DNA of 64,000 nt from Gracilibacillus halophilus YIM-C55.5 (GCF_000359605.1 NZ_APML01000007.1:1-64000); one strand, 5' to 3'. Counted from the stretch's first letter, positions 54,754 to 64,000 are shown. Program-made: numbers and translations. Notes: generated by a model not told the origin, from the letters alone.

Positions 54754-54783
54754 ACTTCACAATTAACATAAGATATAGTACTA
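54754..54783 (+). promoter_or_regulatory. Promoter of the riboswitch transcript
   Basis: TTCACA (about 54755-54760) and TACTAT (54778-54783) with a 17-bp spacer; transcription would start about 15 bases before the aptamer. Confidence 0.5.
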
Positions 54784-54804
54784 TATATTTAAACAATTGA
54801 AAAA

Positions 54805-54895
54805 GCTTAAACCGAAAGGGCAAACTTGCTGAAAAGTAAGGACGCAAAGCTACGGGTCTAAGGGTACGTTTACTATGATCGCCGAGCCGCCGAAG
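54805..54895 (+). ncRNA. Cyclic-di-GMP-I (GEMM) riboswitch aptamer
   Basis: The conserved core is present: AGGGCAAACTTGC, a GAAA tetraloop capping the P2 arm (CTTGCT/AGTAAG), GGACGCAAAGCTACGGGTCTAA, then a second arm with GATCGCCGAGCCGCCGAA, corresponding to the tetraloop-receptor arm of this class. A Rho-independent terminator follows. The aptamer 3' end CGCCGAA is complementary to TTCGGCG in the terminator loop, which suggests a switch between aptamer, antiterminator and terminator folds. The only gene downstream is the STAS-like protein, about 55 bases after the terminator. Known riboswitch class; this target gene is unusual. Confidence 0.9.
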
Positions 54896-54912
54896 AAGTG
54901 TGACCACAAGGG

Positions 54913-54949
54913 AGTAGTCTGTCATTTTTCGGCGAGACTACTTTTTTTT
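54913..54949 (+). terminator. Riboswitch expression-platform terminator
   Basis: AGTAGTCT (54913-54920) pairs with AGACTACT (54935-54942), followed by eight T. The 14-base loop contains TTTCGGCG, able to pair with the aptamer end. Confidence 0.85.
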
Positions 54950-55004
54950 ATGACAAGAGGTATATTTTGAATATTAACACCATAGATGAAAAGGAGAATA
55001 CAAT

Positions 55005-55373
55005 ATGTGGGAAGCAACAATCATTGATAAGAAGAAAAAGATTGTGGGACTAAAGTGGTCCGGAAATGTCAAAAAGGAAGAAGTTCATCAAGCAAATGAA
55101 AAATTGGAACAGCTTATTCATCAATTAAATACCTCATCTTTTAACCTCTTAGTAGAATTAGAAAATTTAATGGCATTTTCAAAAGAAACACAAGCGGAAA
55201 TCGTCGAACAGCAGAAATGGATTTTGGAGAAGGGGATGAATCAAGCAGCCGTTATTGCTGATAAAGCAACGACTAAAATGCAACTTAAAAGAACTGCTAA
55301 AACTTCAAATCATCAAAATGAGCATCATTTTGATAACTACGATGAAGCACTTGCCTTTCTACAAAACAATTAA
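55005..55373 (+). CDS. Small STAS/SpoIIAA-like protein under c-di-GMP riboswitch control
   Basis: 122 residues, cytoplasmic, no signal or membrane span. The alternating pattern (IIDKKKKIVGLKWSGNVKKE; SSFNLLVELENLMAF; MNQAAVIADKATTKMQLKRT; FDNYDEALAFLQNN at the end) looks like the SpoIIAA/STAS-like alpha-beta fold found in small stand-alone proteins. Such domains bind partners or lipids and nucleotides; no conserved phospho-serine motif can be named. AAAAGGAG stands before the ATG. A monocistronic unit led by a cyclic-di-GMP-I riboswitch, so its level should follow the motile/sessile decision. Family assignment is by pattern, without a search. Confidence 0.7.
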   Translation: MWEATIIDKKKKIVGLKWSGNVKKEEVHQANEKLEQLIHQLNTSSFNLLVELENLMAFSKETQAEIVEQQKWILEKGMNQAAVIADKATTKMQLKRTAKTSNHQNEHHFDNYDEALAFLQNN

Positions 55374-55465
55374 CTTAATTAGCTTCAAAGGCAATTATTG
55401 CACATTTTGCTGACAGAGTTCACTTGATTAGCTTTCTTGAGAGTTTCCAGTAATTTAAGGGTTAT

Positions 55466-55506
55466 TGAATCCCCCCCCTTTTGTTTTTACGATAGGGGGG
55501 TATAAA
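55466..55506. other. Orphan CCCCCCCC / GGGGGG foldback with CsoR-like core
   Basis: A run of eight C (near 55471-55478) faces ATAGGGGGGTAT (near 55493-55504). The latter resembles the TATGGGGGTAT core in the csoR promoter, but it lies after copB and not before a gene. It may help terminate converging transcripts or be a relic operator; no T-run is present. Confidence 0.35.
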
Positions 55507-55544
55507 AGGAATTACAATTAAAAAATTCAGGATATACCTTTTCA

Positions 55545-57596
55545 TCATTTTAACAATTTCGCATTAATGGCAACTATAATCGTACTTAAACTCATTAAGA
55601 CTGCTCCTATTGCTGGACTTAATACAATGCCTATTGGCGCTAACACACCTGCCGCTAATGGTATCGCGACAATGTTATATCCAGCTGCCCACCATAGATT
55701 TTGGATCATTTTACGATACGTTTTTTTAGATAATTCAATTAAAGAAACAGCATCTTTTGGGTTGCTTTTCACTAAGACCACATCTGCGGATTCCACCGCG
55801 ACGTCGGTTCCAGCGCCAATTGCAATACCTAAATCAGCAGTAGCTAAGGCAGGTGCATCATTAATTCCATCACCTGTCATCGCGACTTTCCATTTCTTCT
55901 CTTTAATCTCTTTCACTTGATCTGCCTTTTGATCAGGTAAAACTTCAGCATATACTTCGTCAATTCCTAATTGTTTAGCGACCCAATCTGCCACCTGTTT
56001 ATTATCACCTGTTAACATTACGGAATGAATCCCCTTTTCTTTGAGGGAAGAGATCGCCTCTTTTGCGGTTTCTCGTACCATATCGGCTAACGCTACCATG
56101 CCAATAAGGTCATCATCCAGTAATACAAATACGACCGTTTTTCCTTCCTCTGATAACTGACGAAACTGTTGCTGATCGTATTCATAATGATTCGCATCGA
56201 CATATCCTGGACTTACAACATTGACCTTTTTCCCTTCAATTTTTCCTTCGATGCCTTTACCTGTAATGGATTCAAAATCCGATATTTTTTTGAGCTCTAG
56301 TCCTTTTTCTGAAGCTAATTGTAAAATACCGATTGCAAGGGGATGCTCTGAATTCTGTTCGAGACTAGCAGCCCAACTTAACACATCTTCCTCATCATAT
56401 CCATTACTTGGGATAATATTAGTGACACCAAATTCCCCTTTTGTTAAGGTACCTGTTTTATCAAAAACAACCGCATGTAAATTTCTTGCCCCTTCGAAGT
56501 TAGCCCGATTTCGAATCAGTAATCCTTGTTTTGCAGATATCGATGTAGATACGGCGATAACAAGTGGCGCAGCTAATCCTAACGCATGAGGACAAGTGAT
56601 AACCATGACCGTCACCATTCGTTCTAACGCTACCTCAAAAGAGGAACCTACCATAAGCCAAATCAATAAAGTCACCAACCCTGAGGCTAGCGCTAGATAA
56701 AACAACCATTTGGCTGCTTTATTGGTTATATCTTGTGTTTTCGATTTCGATTCTTGAGCTTCTCGCACGAGTGTGATGACTTGCGACAAGTATGAATCGT
56801 CACCCGTTTTCTCAACCTGGATAGTTAATGACCCTTCATTATTAATCGATCCTCCGATGACTTCCTCACCTTTTTTCTTTTTAACTGGTACAGATTCTCC
56901 AGTGAGCATCGATTCATCGATCGTTGATTCACCATCTAAAATGGTGCCATCGACAGGGATTTTCTCACCTGGTTTAACAATGACTTGATCATGATGCTGT
57001 AAATCAGCTATCGCGACATCCACGACTTCATCTTGTTCATCTAGTTTATGTGCTTCACGTGGCATCAGTTTTACAAGTTCTTCGAGCGCATTGGACGCCC
57101 CCATCACCGAACGCATTTCAATCCAATGACCTAACAGCATAATATCAATCAAGGTAGCTAGTTCCCAGAAAAAACCTTTTCCTTCCACACCGAATACGGT
57201 TACTGAGCTGTATCCATACGCTACAAAAATCGCCAGTCCGATGAGTGTCATCATACCAGGATTTTTACTTTTTAATTCACTTAATCCACCTGTAATGAAT
57301 GGCCAGCCACCATAGAAGAAGATAAACGTAGCCAGTCCAAATAAAATATATTGATCATAAGCAAACTCCCAATTCACACCGATAAAATCTTGAATCATCG
57401 GTGATAAAATTAAAATCGGAATCGTAACAATTAAAGAAATATAAAACCGTTTCTTAAAATCATCGACCATACTCCCGTGATCATGATGATCGTGATGATC
57501 GTGCGTTTCATGATCATTATGATGATTGTCTCCATGACTGTGATGGTTGTTGTTATGCTCTTCATGACTTTCATGTTTATGATGATGTTTTGTCAC
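55545..57596 (-). CDS. copB: CopB-type P1B ATPase with His-rich N-terminus
   Basis: 683 residues. The first 45 residues contain about 20 histidines with no HMA domain. Eight membrane helices; the transmembrane metal site is CPH (VITCPHALGLAAP near 335), typical of the PIB-3/CopB branch, not the CPC of CopA. Phosphorylation site DKTGTLTKG, TGES (TGESVPV), ATP-binding HP motif EHPLA, and GDGINDAPAL complete the P-type set. CopB members move Cu(I)/Cu(II) or Ag(I) out of the cell. GTG start with AAGGAG 7 bases upstream. It follows copZ, but a terminator separates them, and a TATAAT (57612-57617) offers its own promoter. Confidence 0.9.
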   Translation of the reverse strand: MTKHHHKHESHEEHNNNHHSHGDNHHNDHETHDHHDHHDHGSMVDDFKKRFYISLIVTIPILILSPMIQDFIGVNWEFAYDQYILFGLATFIFFYGGWPFITGGLSELKSKNPGMMTLIGLAIFVAYGYSSVTVFGVEGKGFFWELATLIDIMLLGHWIEMRSVMGASNALEELVKLMPREAHKLDEQDEVVDVAIADLQHHDQVIVKPGEKIPVDGTILDGESTIDESMLTGESVPVKKKKGEEVIGGSINNEGSLTIQVEKTGDDSYLSQVITLVREAQESKSKTQDITNKAAKWLFYLALASGLVTLLIWLMVGSSFEVALERMVTVMVITCPHALGLAAPLVIAVSTSISAKQGLLIRNRANFEGARNLHAVVFDKTGTLTKGEFGVTNIIPSNGYDEEDVLSWAASLEQNSEHPLAIGILQLASEKGLELKKISDFESITGKGIEGKIEGKKVNVVSPGYVDANHYEYDQQQFRQLSEEGKTVVFVLLDDDLIGMVALADMVRETAKEAISSLKEKGIHSVMLTGDNKQVADWVAKQLGIDEVYAEVLPDQKADQVKEIKEKKWKVAMTGDGINDAPALATADLGIAIGAGTDVAVESADVVLVKSNPKDAVSLIELSKKTYRKMIQNLWWAAGYNIVAIPLAAGVLAPIGIVLSPAIGAVLMSLSTIIVAINAKLLK

Positions 57597-57683
57597 GATA
57601 TCACTCCTTACGTATTATACCTTTTGATTTGTTAGTTATATTGATATCGTTCCCTCGAAAAAAATTTCATAAACGAAAGGAAA

Positions 57684-57716
57684 AATCCGAACATTTTTGT
57701 TTACTCGGATTTTTCC
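57684..57716 (-). terminator. Terminator between copZ and copB
   Basis: AAAAATCCGA / TCGGATTTTT stem with an approximately 13-base loop and a trailing T-run on the minus strand. Confidence 0.8.
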
Positions 57717-57741
57717 TCACTGTGACCTTTTATATAAACAC

Positions 57742-57948
57742 TTATTCTACAACATCATATCCTTGGTCTTCGATAGCTTCACGCATATCCGCTAACGTGA
57801 CCTGAGTATCATCGTACGAAACATCGACTTTACCACTTGACAAGTCTACTTCCGCACTGGTTACACCGTCTAAATTTCCTAGTGCCCCTTCAACAGAAGA
57901 TTTGCAATGGCCGCAAGACATGCCTTGAACGTTTAATGTCTTTTCCAT
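57742..57948 (-). CDS. copZ: Copper chaperone CopZ
   Basis: 68 residues, one HMA domain with metal motif GMSCGHCKSSVEGAL at residues 10-24. It carries Cu(I) to CopA and perhaps to CsoR. It follows copA by about 60 bases in the csoR-copA-copZ operon. GGGGTGAG precedes the ATG. Confidence 0.94.
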   Translation of the reverse strand: MEKTLNVQGMSCGHCKSSVEGALGNLDGVTSAEVDLSSGKVDVSYDDTQVTLADMREAIEDQGYDVVE

Positions 57949-58007
57949 GATGTCTCACCCCCTTTCAAGTGAAACTGTTCAGGAACTAACCTCTTCAAAA
58001 ATCTCAC

Positions 58008-60398
58008 CTATACCTGCTTACGCTTTAAACGAAGTGAATTTGAAACCACACTGACCGAACTCAGAGCCATCGCTGCACCGGCTACCCATGGCGCAAGTAA
58101 TCCGACTGCTGCAACGGGGATGCCTGCTGTATTATAGCCGAAAGCCCAAAATAGATTTTGACGGATATTGTTCATCGTGGCATGACTAATTTTGATGGCT
58201 TTTGGAATGAGTGATAATTCACCACCAAGTACTGTAATATCAGCTGTTTCAATTGCTACTTCCGTTCCCGTACCGATAGCTATCCCGATATCAGCGGTGG
58301 CTAAAGCCGGCGCATCATTGACACCATCCCCAACCATGGCAACCTTTTTCCCTTGATCTTGAATGGCTTTTACTTGATCAGCTTTTTCTTCAGGTAACAC
58401 TTGGGCAATCACTTGATCGATGCCAGCTTGTTGGGCAATCGCTTGAGCTGTACGCTCATTATCACCAGTTAACATAATGACGTCTATACCTTCTTGCTTT
58501 AACTCTCTTATAGCTTGTGGGGCTGTTTCTTTCATCGTATCTGCAACCGCCACAATACCACGGTATACACCATCGATCGCAATGAGCATCGCCGTTTTAC
58601 CTTCTACTTCGTAATCGATTAATGCTTGTTCTGCATCATCAGCGGCATAAATTTGGTGTTCTTGCATGAGCTTTCGATTACCTACTAATACTTGCTTTCC
58701 AGCGATCATCGTTTCTATACCGTGACCAGGTATCGCATTGAAATCATCTACTTCGGTAAATGTAATATTTTTTTCCGTCGCATAAGTAACAATGGCTTCT
58801 GCCAGCGGGTGTTCCGAGCCTTTCTCCGCACTCGCCAGTAACTGTAAGGCTTCTTCATCACCTATAAAGTTAGTGACTTCAGGTTTCCCTTTTGTGATCG
58901 TACCTGTTTTATCCAAAATAATAGCTTCTAGTTCATGGGTTCTTTCTAAATATTCCCCACCCTTAAACAAAATCCCGTTCTCTGCTGCCTTTCCTGTGCC
59001 AACCATAATTGACGTTGGTGTCGCTAGACCTAAGGCGCACGGACATGCAATCACCAGTACGGCAATCGCTGCAACGAGGGCTGGCTCAAATTGACCAGGC
59101 TGCACGAATGAAATCCATATGACAAAGGTGACTAGCGCAATACCGACAACGATTGGAACAAAATAACCAGAAATTACATCGGCTAGACGCTGAATGGGTG
59201 CTTTTGAGCCTTGTGCATCTTCAACGACTTTGACAATGGATGCTAAGGCGGTATCTTTCCCTACTTTTGTCGCTTCCATCTCAATGGAACCATTTTTGTT
59301 AATGGTCGAACCGATAACTGGTGCGTCTACTTCCTTCTCTACCGGGATCGATTCTCCCGTAATCATCGATTCATCGACGGATGTGTTTCCTTTAACCACC
59401 ATACCATCTACCGGTATCTTCTCTCCTGGTTTAACGAGTAATCGATCACCAACGACAACGTCCTCAACAGGTGTCATTAATTCTTCACCATCTCTGATGA
59501 CGCGAGCCTCTTTTGCTTGTAATTGAAGTAGTGATGATAATGCATTTGTTGTCTGACTTTTCGCTCTTGTTTCTAAATATTTTCCGAACAAGATTAAGGT
59601 GATGAGTACCGCACTCGTCTCAAAATATAAATGCGGCGTATACTCAGGATGAGCTATCGTCTTACATGCTTCATATAAACTGTAGAAATAAGCTGCACTT
59701 GTACCTAAGGCAACTAACACATCCATATTAGCGCCACCGTTTTTCAAGTTCTTATACGCACCTACATAAAATTGCCAACCAATCATAAACTGAACGGGTG
59801 TGGCTAAGGCGAATTGAAACCATGGATTCATGAAAATAGCCGGTATGTTCATATTCAATAAGTGAACGAACATCGTAACAAGTAGCGGAGTAGCTAACAT
59901 AGCAGAAATGATTAACTTTGTCCGTTGTTGGTGTCGTTCTTTCTCTTTATGTGTTTGCTTGTCTGTTGCCTCCGCTTTCAGCTCGGCATCATAGCCTGCT
60001 TTTTTTATTTTATCGATCAATGCTTTTGTATCTACTTGTTCAGGATTATACTCTACTGATGCCTGTTCTGTGGTTAAATTTACATTCGCCGATTGCACAC
60101 CTTCTTGCTTATTCAGGACCTTTTCAATTCGATTCGAACAAGCAGCACAAGTCATACCGTAAACATCGAGCTCAGTTGTTTCCATAACCACTCCGTAGCC
60201 GACATTTTCAATTTTGTTGGTAATATCATCAACGGAAGTACTTTCTGGATCATAGTTAACGGTTGCTTTCTCAGTTGATAAGTTCACTTGTGCTTCTACA
60301 CCGTCCATTTTGTTTAAAACTTTCTCAATACGATTGGAGCATGCAGCACAAGTCATTCCTGTTACACCGAAAGTCGTATGCTGTTTGTCACTCACCAT
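58008..60398 (-). CDS. copA: Copper-exporting P1B-1 ATPase CopA
   Basis: 796 residues. Two N-terminal HMA domains, each with [15 protein letters not shown] (near residues 14 and 82), eight membrane helices, transmembrane site CPC ([15 protein letters not shown] near 448), TGES, phosphorylation site [11 protein letters not shown] motif SEHPLAEAI, and [10 protein letters not shown]. It exports Cu(I) with electrons supplied by ATP hydrolysis cycles of the P-type kind. It follows csoR by about 10 bases. Confidence 0.95.
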   Translation of the reverse strand: MVSDKQHTTFGVTGMTCAACSNRIEKVLNKMDGVEAQVNLSTEKATVNYDPESTSVDDITNKIENVGYGVVMETTELDVYGMTCAACSNRIEKVLNKQEGVQSANVNLTTEQASVEYNPEQVDTKALIDKIKKAGYDAELKAEATDKQTHKEKERHQQRTKLIISAMLATPLLVTMFVHLLNMNIPAIFMNPWFQFALATPVQFMIGWQFYVGAYKNLKNGGANMDVLVALGTSAAYFYSLYEACKTIAHPEYTPHLYFETSAVLITLILFGKYLETRAKSQTTNALSSLLQLQAKEARVIRDGEELMTPVEDVVVGDRLLVKPGEKIPVDGMVVKGNTSVDESMITGESIPVEKEVDAPVIGSTINKNGSIEMEATKVGKDTALASIVKVVEDAQGSKAPIQRLADVISGYFVPIVVGIALVTFVIWISFVQPGQFEPALVAAIAVLVIACPCALGLATPTSIMVGTGKAAENGILFKGGEYLERTHELEAIILDKTGTITKGKPEVTNFIGDEEALQLLASAEKGSEHPLAEAIVTYATEKNITFTEVDDFNAIPGHGIETMIAGKQVLVGNRKLMQEHQIYAADDAEQALIDYEVEGKTAMLIAIDGVYRGIVAVADTMKETAPQAIRELKQEGIDVIMLTGDNERTAQAIAQQAGIDQVIAQVLPEEKADQVKAIQDQGKKVAMVGDGVNDAPALATADIGIAIGTGTEVAIETADITVLGGELSLIPKAIKISHATMNNIRQNLFWAFGYNTAGIPVAAVGLLAPWVAGAAMALSSVSVVSNSLRLKRKQV

Positions 60399-60408
60399 TA
60401 ACCCCTCC

Positions 60409-60711
60409 TTACTTCGAAAACTGCTTCATGACGTTCATTAATTCTTCGATTGTTTCTTGGCCATCGCCTTCTTTGATCGCATGGGTCACACAATGATTGA
60501 GATGTCTTTCTGTTACGGTAAACCCAACATTTTTTAACGCGGATTGAATGGCGTTTATTTGAACTAAAATATCGACACAATAGCGATCTTCTTCCACCAT
60601 GTTTTGTATCCCTCGAACCTGGCCTTCTATACGTTTCAAACGATTGATCACTTTTTGCTTCTCATCCTGTGTTCTTGGTTTAATCGGATGATCATGTAAA
60701 AATTCATCCAT
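60409..60711 (-). CDS. csoR: Copper-sensing repressor CsoR
   Basis: 100 residues, all-helical. The Cu(I) ligands are recognisable: Cys in [14 protein letters not shown] near residue 43, His-Cys in [11 protein letters not shown] near 68-72. Copper binding releases it from DNA and derepresses the operon. ATG at 60711 with AAGG upstream; a GTG at 60720 is less likely. First gene of csoR-copA-copZ. Confidence 0.93.
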   Translation of the reverse strand: MDEFLHDHPIKPRTQDEKQKVINRLKRIEGQVRGIQNMVEEDRYCVDILVQINAIQSALKNVGFTVTERHLNHCVTHAIKEGDGQETIEELMNVMKQFSK

Positions 60712-60744
60712 TTCGATCACATCCTTTTTTTATCTTCTATCTAT

Positions 60745-60775
60745 ACCATACCCCCATATAGTATTTTTGTCAAAT
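60745..60775 (-). promoter_or_regulatory. csoR operon promoter with CsoR operator
   Basis: TTGACA (60770-60775) and TATGGT (60747-60752) with a 17-bp spacer on the minus strand. The spacer holds ACTATATGGGGGTAT, matching the G/C-tract core of known CsoR operators, so the repressor would cover the promoter. Confidence 0.7.
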
Positions 60776-60862
60776 AGAACTGCTTCTAAAATACTAATGT
60801 CTGATGAAGCAATGTGTTTCAGCCACTTTTCTACTTTGCGTTATCTTTTTTCTTTTTAACCA

Positions 60863-60906
60863 TAAAAAAATACCCCTTGGAGTGTATTTGTATCCACAGG
60901 GGTAAA
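60863..60906 (-). terminator. Terminator of the flavin-reductase gene
   Basis: ACCCCTGTGGATAC / GTATTTG-like arms closing on CCAAGGGGT, then ATTTTTTT on the minus strand. Confidence 0.75.
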
Positions 60907-60936
60907 ATGTCGCAACTTTATATTTATTTATCTCAC

Positions 60937-61641
60937 TTAAACTGACAAAAACTCAGGTAATTGTTGTTCATGTTTGTCGAGAATAATCTGTTCTGGCTTG
61001 ATTCCCTCTTCACGCAGTACTTCAATGTTCTGCACAAGGAACTCGTCGCTACCGACAACATAGAAGAGTCCATCCTTGTCTGTAGCAAGATTTTTCATTT
61101 CTTCATAGTAGGCTTGACGGTTATCGACAAATTGAGAGGTGAACTTCTTGTCAGGTATGGATTTGAAAATATTAGTGAATAAGAAATTTTTTGATGAATC
61201 GATGTTTAGGGAATGAATTTGGTTGACGTTATCAGCACGGTTGAAATAATCTAGTACAAGCGGTCTGAAAGTTGCCAAGCCAACACCTGATGACAGCAGA
61301 TATACATTTTTGTCTTCTCTTTTCAGCGGTACATTCGAATGCGTTTTAAATATCGCAACTTCATTGCCGACTTCTAGATTACGTAAAATCGTTTTAAACT
61401 CAGAGCACTGCTCTCTGATACGTGTTGTGATACCAATTGAATTCTCATGCGGTAAAGTAGAAATGGACATATGGCGGATCAAGCTTCGGTTTGGTTTATC
61501 TCCAGCATTAAAACCTTCCAATGCGAAGTGGGTATGGGACCCCTCTTCCCATGTAAAGCCTTCAGGGCAATCAAGCAGGTACGTCCTAACCTCAGGCGCT
61601 TCTTGAATAATTTGATTTATTTGAGTCCAATATATTTGCAT
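60937..61641 (-). CDS. FAD/NAD(P)-binding ferredoxin-reductase-like protein, Fur-regulated
   Basis: 234 residues. The FAD-binding barrel carries RHMSIST (RxxS-type motif near 55), and the nucleotide half has LLSSGVGLATFRPL near 118 and YVVGSDEFLVQNIEVLREEG near 190. It lacks a 2Fe-2S domain. A near-perfect Fur box lies about 50 bases upstream, so it is likely induced in iron starvation, perhaps to reduce ferric siderophores or haem products; the electron acceptor is unknown. GGGAGG precedes two adjacent ATGs; the second (61641) has better spacing. Confidence 0.8.
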   Translation of the reverse strand: MQIYWTQINQIIQEAPEVRTYLLDCPEGFTWEEGSHTHFALEGFNAGDKPNRSLIRHMSISTLPHENSIGITTRIREQCSEFKTILRNLEVGNEVAIFKTHSNVPLKREDKNVYLLSSGVGLATFRPLVLDYFNRADNVNQIHSLNIDSSKNFLFTNIFKSIPDKKFTSQFVDNRQAYYEEMKNLATDKDGLFYVVGSDEFLVQNIEVLREEGIKPEQIILDKHEQQLPEFLSV

Positions 61642-61693
61642 CATATATCCTCCCTGCACAATTTATATATCTCACTATCTACTATACAATAAT

Positions 61694-61708
61694 TGATAAT
61701 AATTCTCA
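61694..61708. promoter_or_regulatory. Fur box
   Basis: TGATAATAATTCTCA matches TGATAATNATTATCA at 14 of 15 positions, counting the free position. It lies 53-67 bases upstream of the reductase start, over or next to its promoter. Confidence 0.75.
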
Positions 61709-61962
61709 ATTAAATAGATTGGTTATTTTATGTATGTTCATGTCATTCAGTTTGTACAAAGAAATCTCCTTTTCACCGAAATTTTGAATCCTCTTCTCTT
61801 TAAAAGATATAAATAGTTCACTTAAAGAATGGTGAATTATATTTAATTTGAAGGTAAATGGAAAATTTGTGTTAAAATATTATGGGGTTACATGCTCTAC
61901 AATGAAGGGGAGGAAGTTAGGGTGCTAAAGTCGCAGTTTAGTGAAATATAGAGGGAGGTTAC

Positions 61963-62151
61963 ATGATGGGGCGATTGGAAATATTTTATTCTTTTATAAA
62001 GGCATTATTATTGATAGCATTGGCAATTGTTTTATTTGCCAATATGTTTGAATACCAACCACTTAGCCGTGAAGCCAGAACTATTATTATTGTTCTTGTA
62101 TTACTTGAAGCAATTGTTATTATTAGAAAAATAGATAATAGAAATCATTAG
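61963..62151 (+). CDS. Small two-helix membrane protein
   Basis: 62 residues (ATG at 61963 or the next codon), with GAGGGAGG just upstream. Two membrane helices (about 8-28 and 38-56) joined by a short acidic/basic loop, and a charged C-terminus. The pattern recalls PsiE-like or other small membrane proteins, without a firm family. The 250 bases before it hold only AT-rich promoter-like sequence (a TTAAAATATTATGG stretch near 61875). Confidence 0.55.
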   Translation: MMGRLEIFYSFIKALLLIALAIVLFANMFEYQPLSREARTIIIVLVLLEAIVIIRKIDNRNH

Positions 62152-62345
62152 GATTACTAATGGGTATTTGAGCTAACGTGGGGCGTTTCTTGAACATGGG
62201 ACACAAACTTCCAAATATGATAGCATTAGTTTTACTCACCAATATCACCCCACATTGATAATAATGATTAAAGTTACAAGACTTTATTCCACTAAGTCGC
62301 ATCTTTACTTGCACAACACTATTTTAACATTATTTTCCTTATTGT

Positions 62346-62377
62346 AAAAAAGCGCCTCTTCCTTATTGAAGAAACGC
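62346..62377 (-). terminator. Orphan Rho-independent terminator
   Basis: GCGTTTCTTC / GAAGAGGCGC stem followed by six T on the minus strand, with no intact gene upstream on that strand. Bases 62152-62345 hold no gene; a partial inverted pair GTGGGG / CCCCAC spans about 62179-62255. Confidence 0.55.
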
Positions 62378-62442
62378 ACACGTTGTTTAAGTGAAGGGTT
62401 TCACAAAAATGATCCCATATAACAAAATATGTCCAGTTATAT

Positions 62443-63111
<669 letters not shown>

Positions 63112-63281
63112 ATGAAAAGCAATAAAAATGAAAGCCGATTTTGAAACTTATAGTCGGTAGGAGGAAGTATCTGCTCTGTCACTTTTATAATCAATCAAAC
63201 AAAGACGGCAAAAAGGTGTCTCACCATAGACTGGATCTGTGTCCAATATCTTGACACATATCCACATTTCATCGAATTTTG

Positions 63282-63476
63282 GAAGATGACTGTCTCTTAG
63301 GCTGTGAATTTGAAACATATGGAGAAGCTTATCAGGCTATTATTGACTTTATGGATTTTTATAACAATCGACGGATTCATTCAAGTATTCTGGACTTGGC
63401 TCCAACAGAATTTTATGAGTTACAAAAGGATGAAGCCTTTACCCTTGATGGAATGAAAGCATTGGCTATTCTATAG
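63282..63476 (+). pseudogene. IS3-family transposase remnant (C-terminal end)
   Basis: About 65 codons match the end of the IS3 OrfB integrase core: ETYGEAYQAIIDFMDFYNNR followed by RIHSSILDLAPTEFYE, the conserved tail after the DDE glutamate. No upstream DDE residues or OrfA are present. TGTATTTGTCCAAAATTC near 63544-63561 may be the old right end. An insertion scar next to the leuA pseudogene. Confidence 0.75.
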
Positions 63477-63566
63477 AAAGGGACAAAAGAAGAAGGAAGT
63501 CTATGAAAAATCAAGTAACTTTAAGTATGAGCTAGTTAAAGAGTGTATTTGTCCAAAATTCAGGGG

Positions 63567-63900
63567 TTAATCCGCAATCATTGGTATAAAACCGAAGAAT
63601 AATGTTAGAAATAAACAATATGCTGTAAAAATACCTGAAAGGAGAAAAATGACAAATACCCAATTTTTAGCAGAATGCAATATCCATTTTATCTTATCTA
63701 GATTTGTTCTAAAAATAAACCACGAGTAACCAATGATCCAAAACACACTAAAGGTAAAAGGCGTATATAATACGAGTATGTTAATATCTCCTCTCCCAAA
63801 TCCCGTACCAAATATCAGGAAAAAAGATACGAGAGAAAGAAATATAAGAACAATGAAAAAATAACATGACCAAGAAATACTTTCACAATAATCACCATCA
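63567..63900 (-). pseudogene. Probable frameshifted membrane-protein gene
   Basis: Minus strand. The frame ending at 63567 reads as a hydrophobic protein tail (FTFSVFWIIGYSWFIFRTN; WVFVIFLLSGIFTAYC), open back to about 63790. A second frame upstream (SFFLIFGTGFGRGDINILV) continues the hydrophobic character, which suggests one shifted gene of several helices. No start is identifiable. It may continue as a real gene beyond the window or be a decay product. Confidence 0.4.
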
Positions 63901-64000
63901 TATATAAATTCCTGAGTAAATTCATAACAGAAAAGAAAGGAACCGCTTTATCTGATAAACTGGTCTTTATCACAACAAAAGCTACCGATTTGACAACTCC

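Overview
The window looks like chromosomal DNA from a low-GC, spore-forming, probably halo- or alkalitolerant member of the Bacillaceae (Gracilibacillus/Amphibacillus-like is my guess, not proven). Reasons: AT-rich sequence, strong AGGAGG-type ribosome binding sites with several GTG and TTG starts, CcpA-type cre sites, a CotF-type spore coat protein, Fur and LexA boxes of Bacillus type, and acidic secreted proteins. No rRNA, tRNA, CRISPR array or intact prophage was seen.

Layout. 0-6 kb: a rhodanese/metallo-beta-lactamase sulfur enzyme, then a giant secreted pectinase (two carbohydrate-binding modules, SLH-like repeats, PL10 pectate lyase, CE8 pectinesterase) with an AraC regulator just upstream. 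6-10 kb: a small secreted protein, an ECF sigma/anti-sigma pair, a DUF2798 membrane protein and an AcuI/YhdH-type reductase. 10.5-18.6 kb: a multiple-monosaccharide ABC transporter (mmsB, mmsA, chvE) next to a sugar-sensing three-component system (membrane-anchored binding protein, YesM-type kinase, AraC-type response regulator), the same design as the described AraPST/AraEGH arabinose system. 18.7-25 kb: rlmA and a cellobiose-type PTS operon (EIIB, EIIC, EIIA, GH1 6-phospho-beta-glucosidase, LicR-like activator). 25-29 kb: phosphonate-type ABC transporter phnD-C-E-E. 29.6-34 kb: ring-cleaving dioxygenase, pncB-nadE NAD salvage, and a YfhF-type epimerase. 34-39 kb: a probable SOS-controlled type I toxin-antitoxin locus, a TraB protein, two lipoprotein or secreted proteins of unknown role and an AbgT transporter. 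39-47 kb: sugar MFS porter, a second three-component system, a chemoreceptor. 47-54.5 kb: Ca/Na exchanger, methylmalonyl-CoA epimerase, a PLP decarboxylase, DUF2935 and CotF, and a LytTR/DUF3021/ABC-2 cluster. 54.5-62 kb: a cyclic-di-GMP-I riboswitch controlling a small STAS-like protein, the copper set (copB, copZ, copA, csoR), and a Fur-boxed flavin reductase. 62.4-64 kb: a decayed end with a leuA pseudogene, an IS3 transposase remnant and a probable frameshifted membrane-protein gene.

How it fits together: much of the first 45 kb serves plant polysaccharide use. Pectin is cut outside the cell, released monosaccharides are sensed by the two three-component systems and imported by the ABC and MFS transporters, and beta-glucosides enter by PTS. 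Cre-like sites sit before the pectinase, the PTS operon and perhaps the MFS gene, suggesting shared catabolite control.

The least explained parts are intergenic. Two loci (10.2-10.5 kb and 29.2-29.5 kb) carry the same two families of phased stem-loop repeats (exact periods of 52 and 51 bp), and 48.55-48.71 kb carries a tandem array with an exact 20-bp period. The toxin-antitoxin locus at 34.1-34.4 kb and the riboswitch-STAS pair at 54.8-55.4 kb are the best candidates for new biology.
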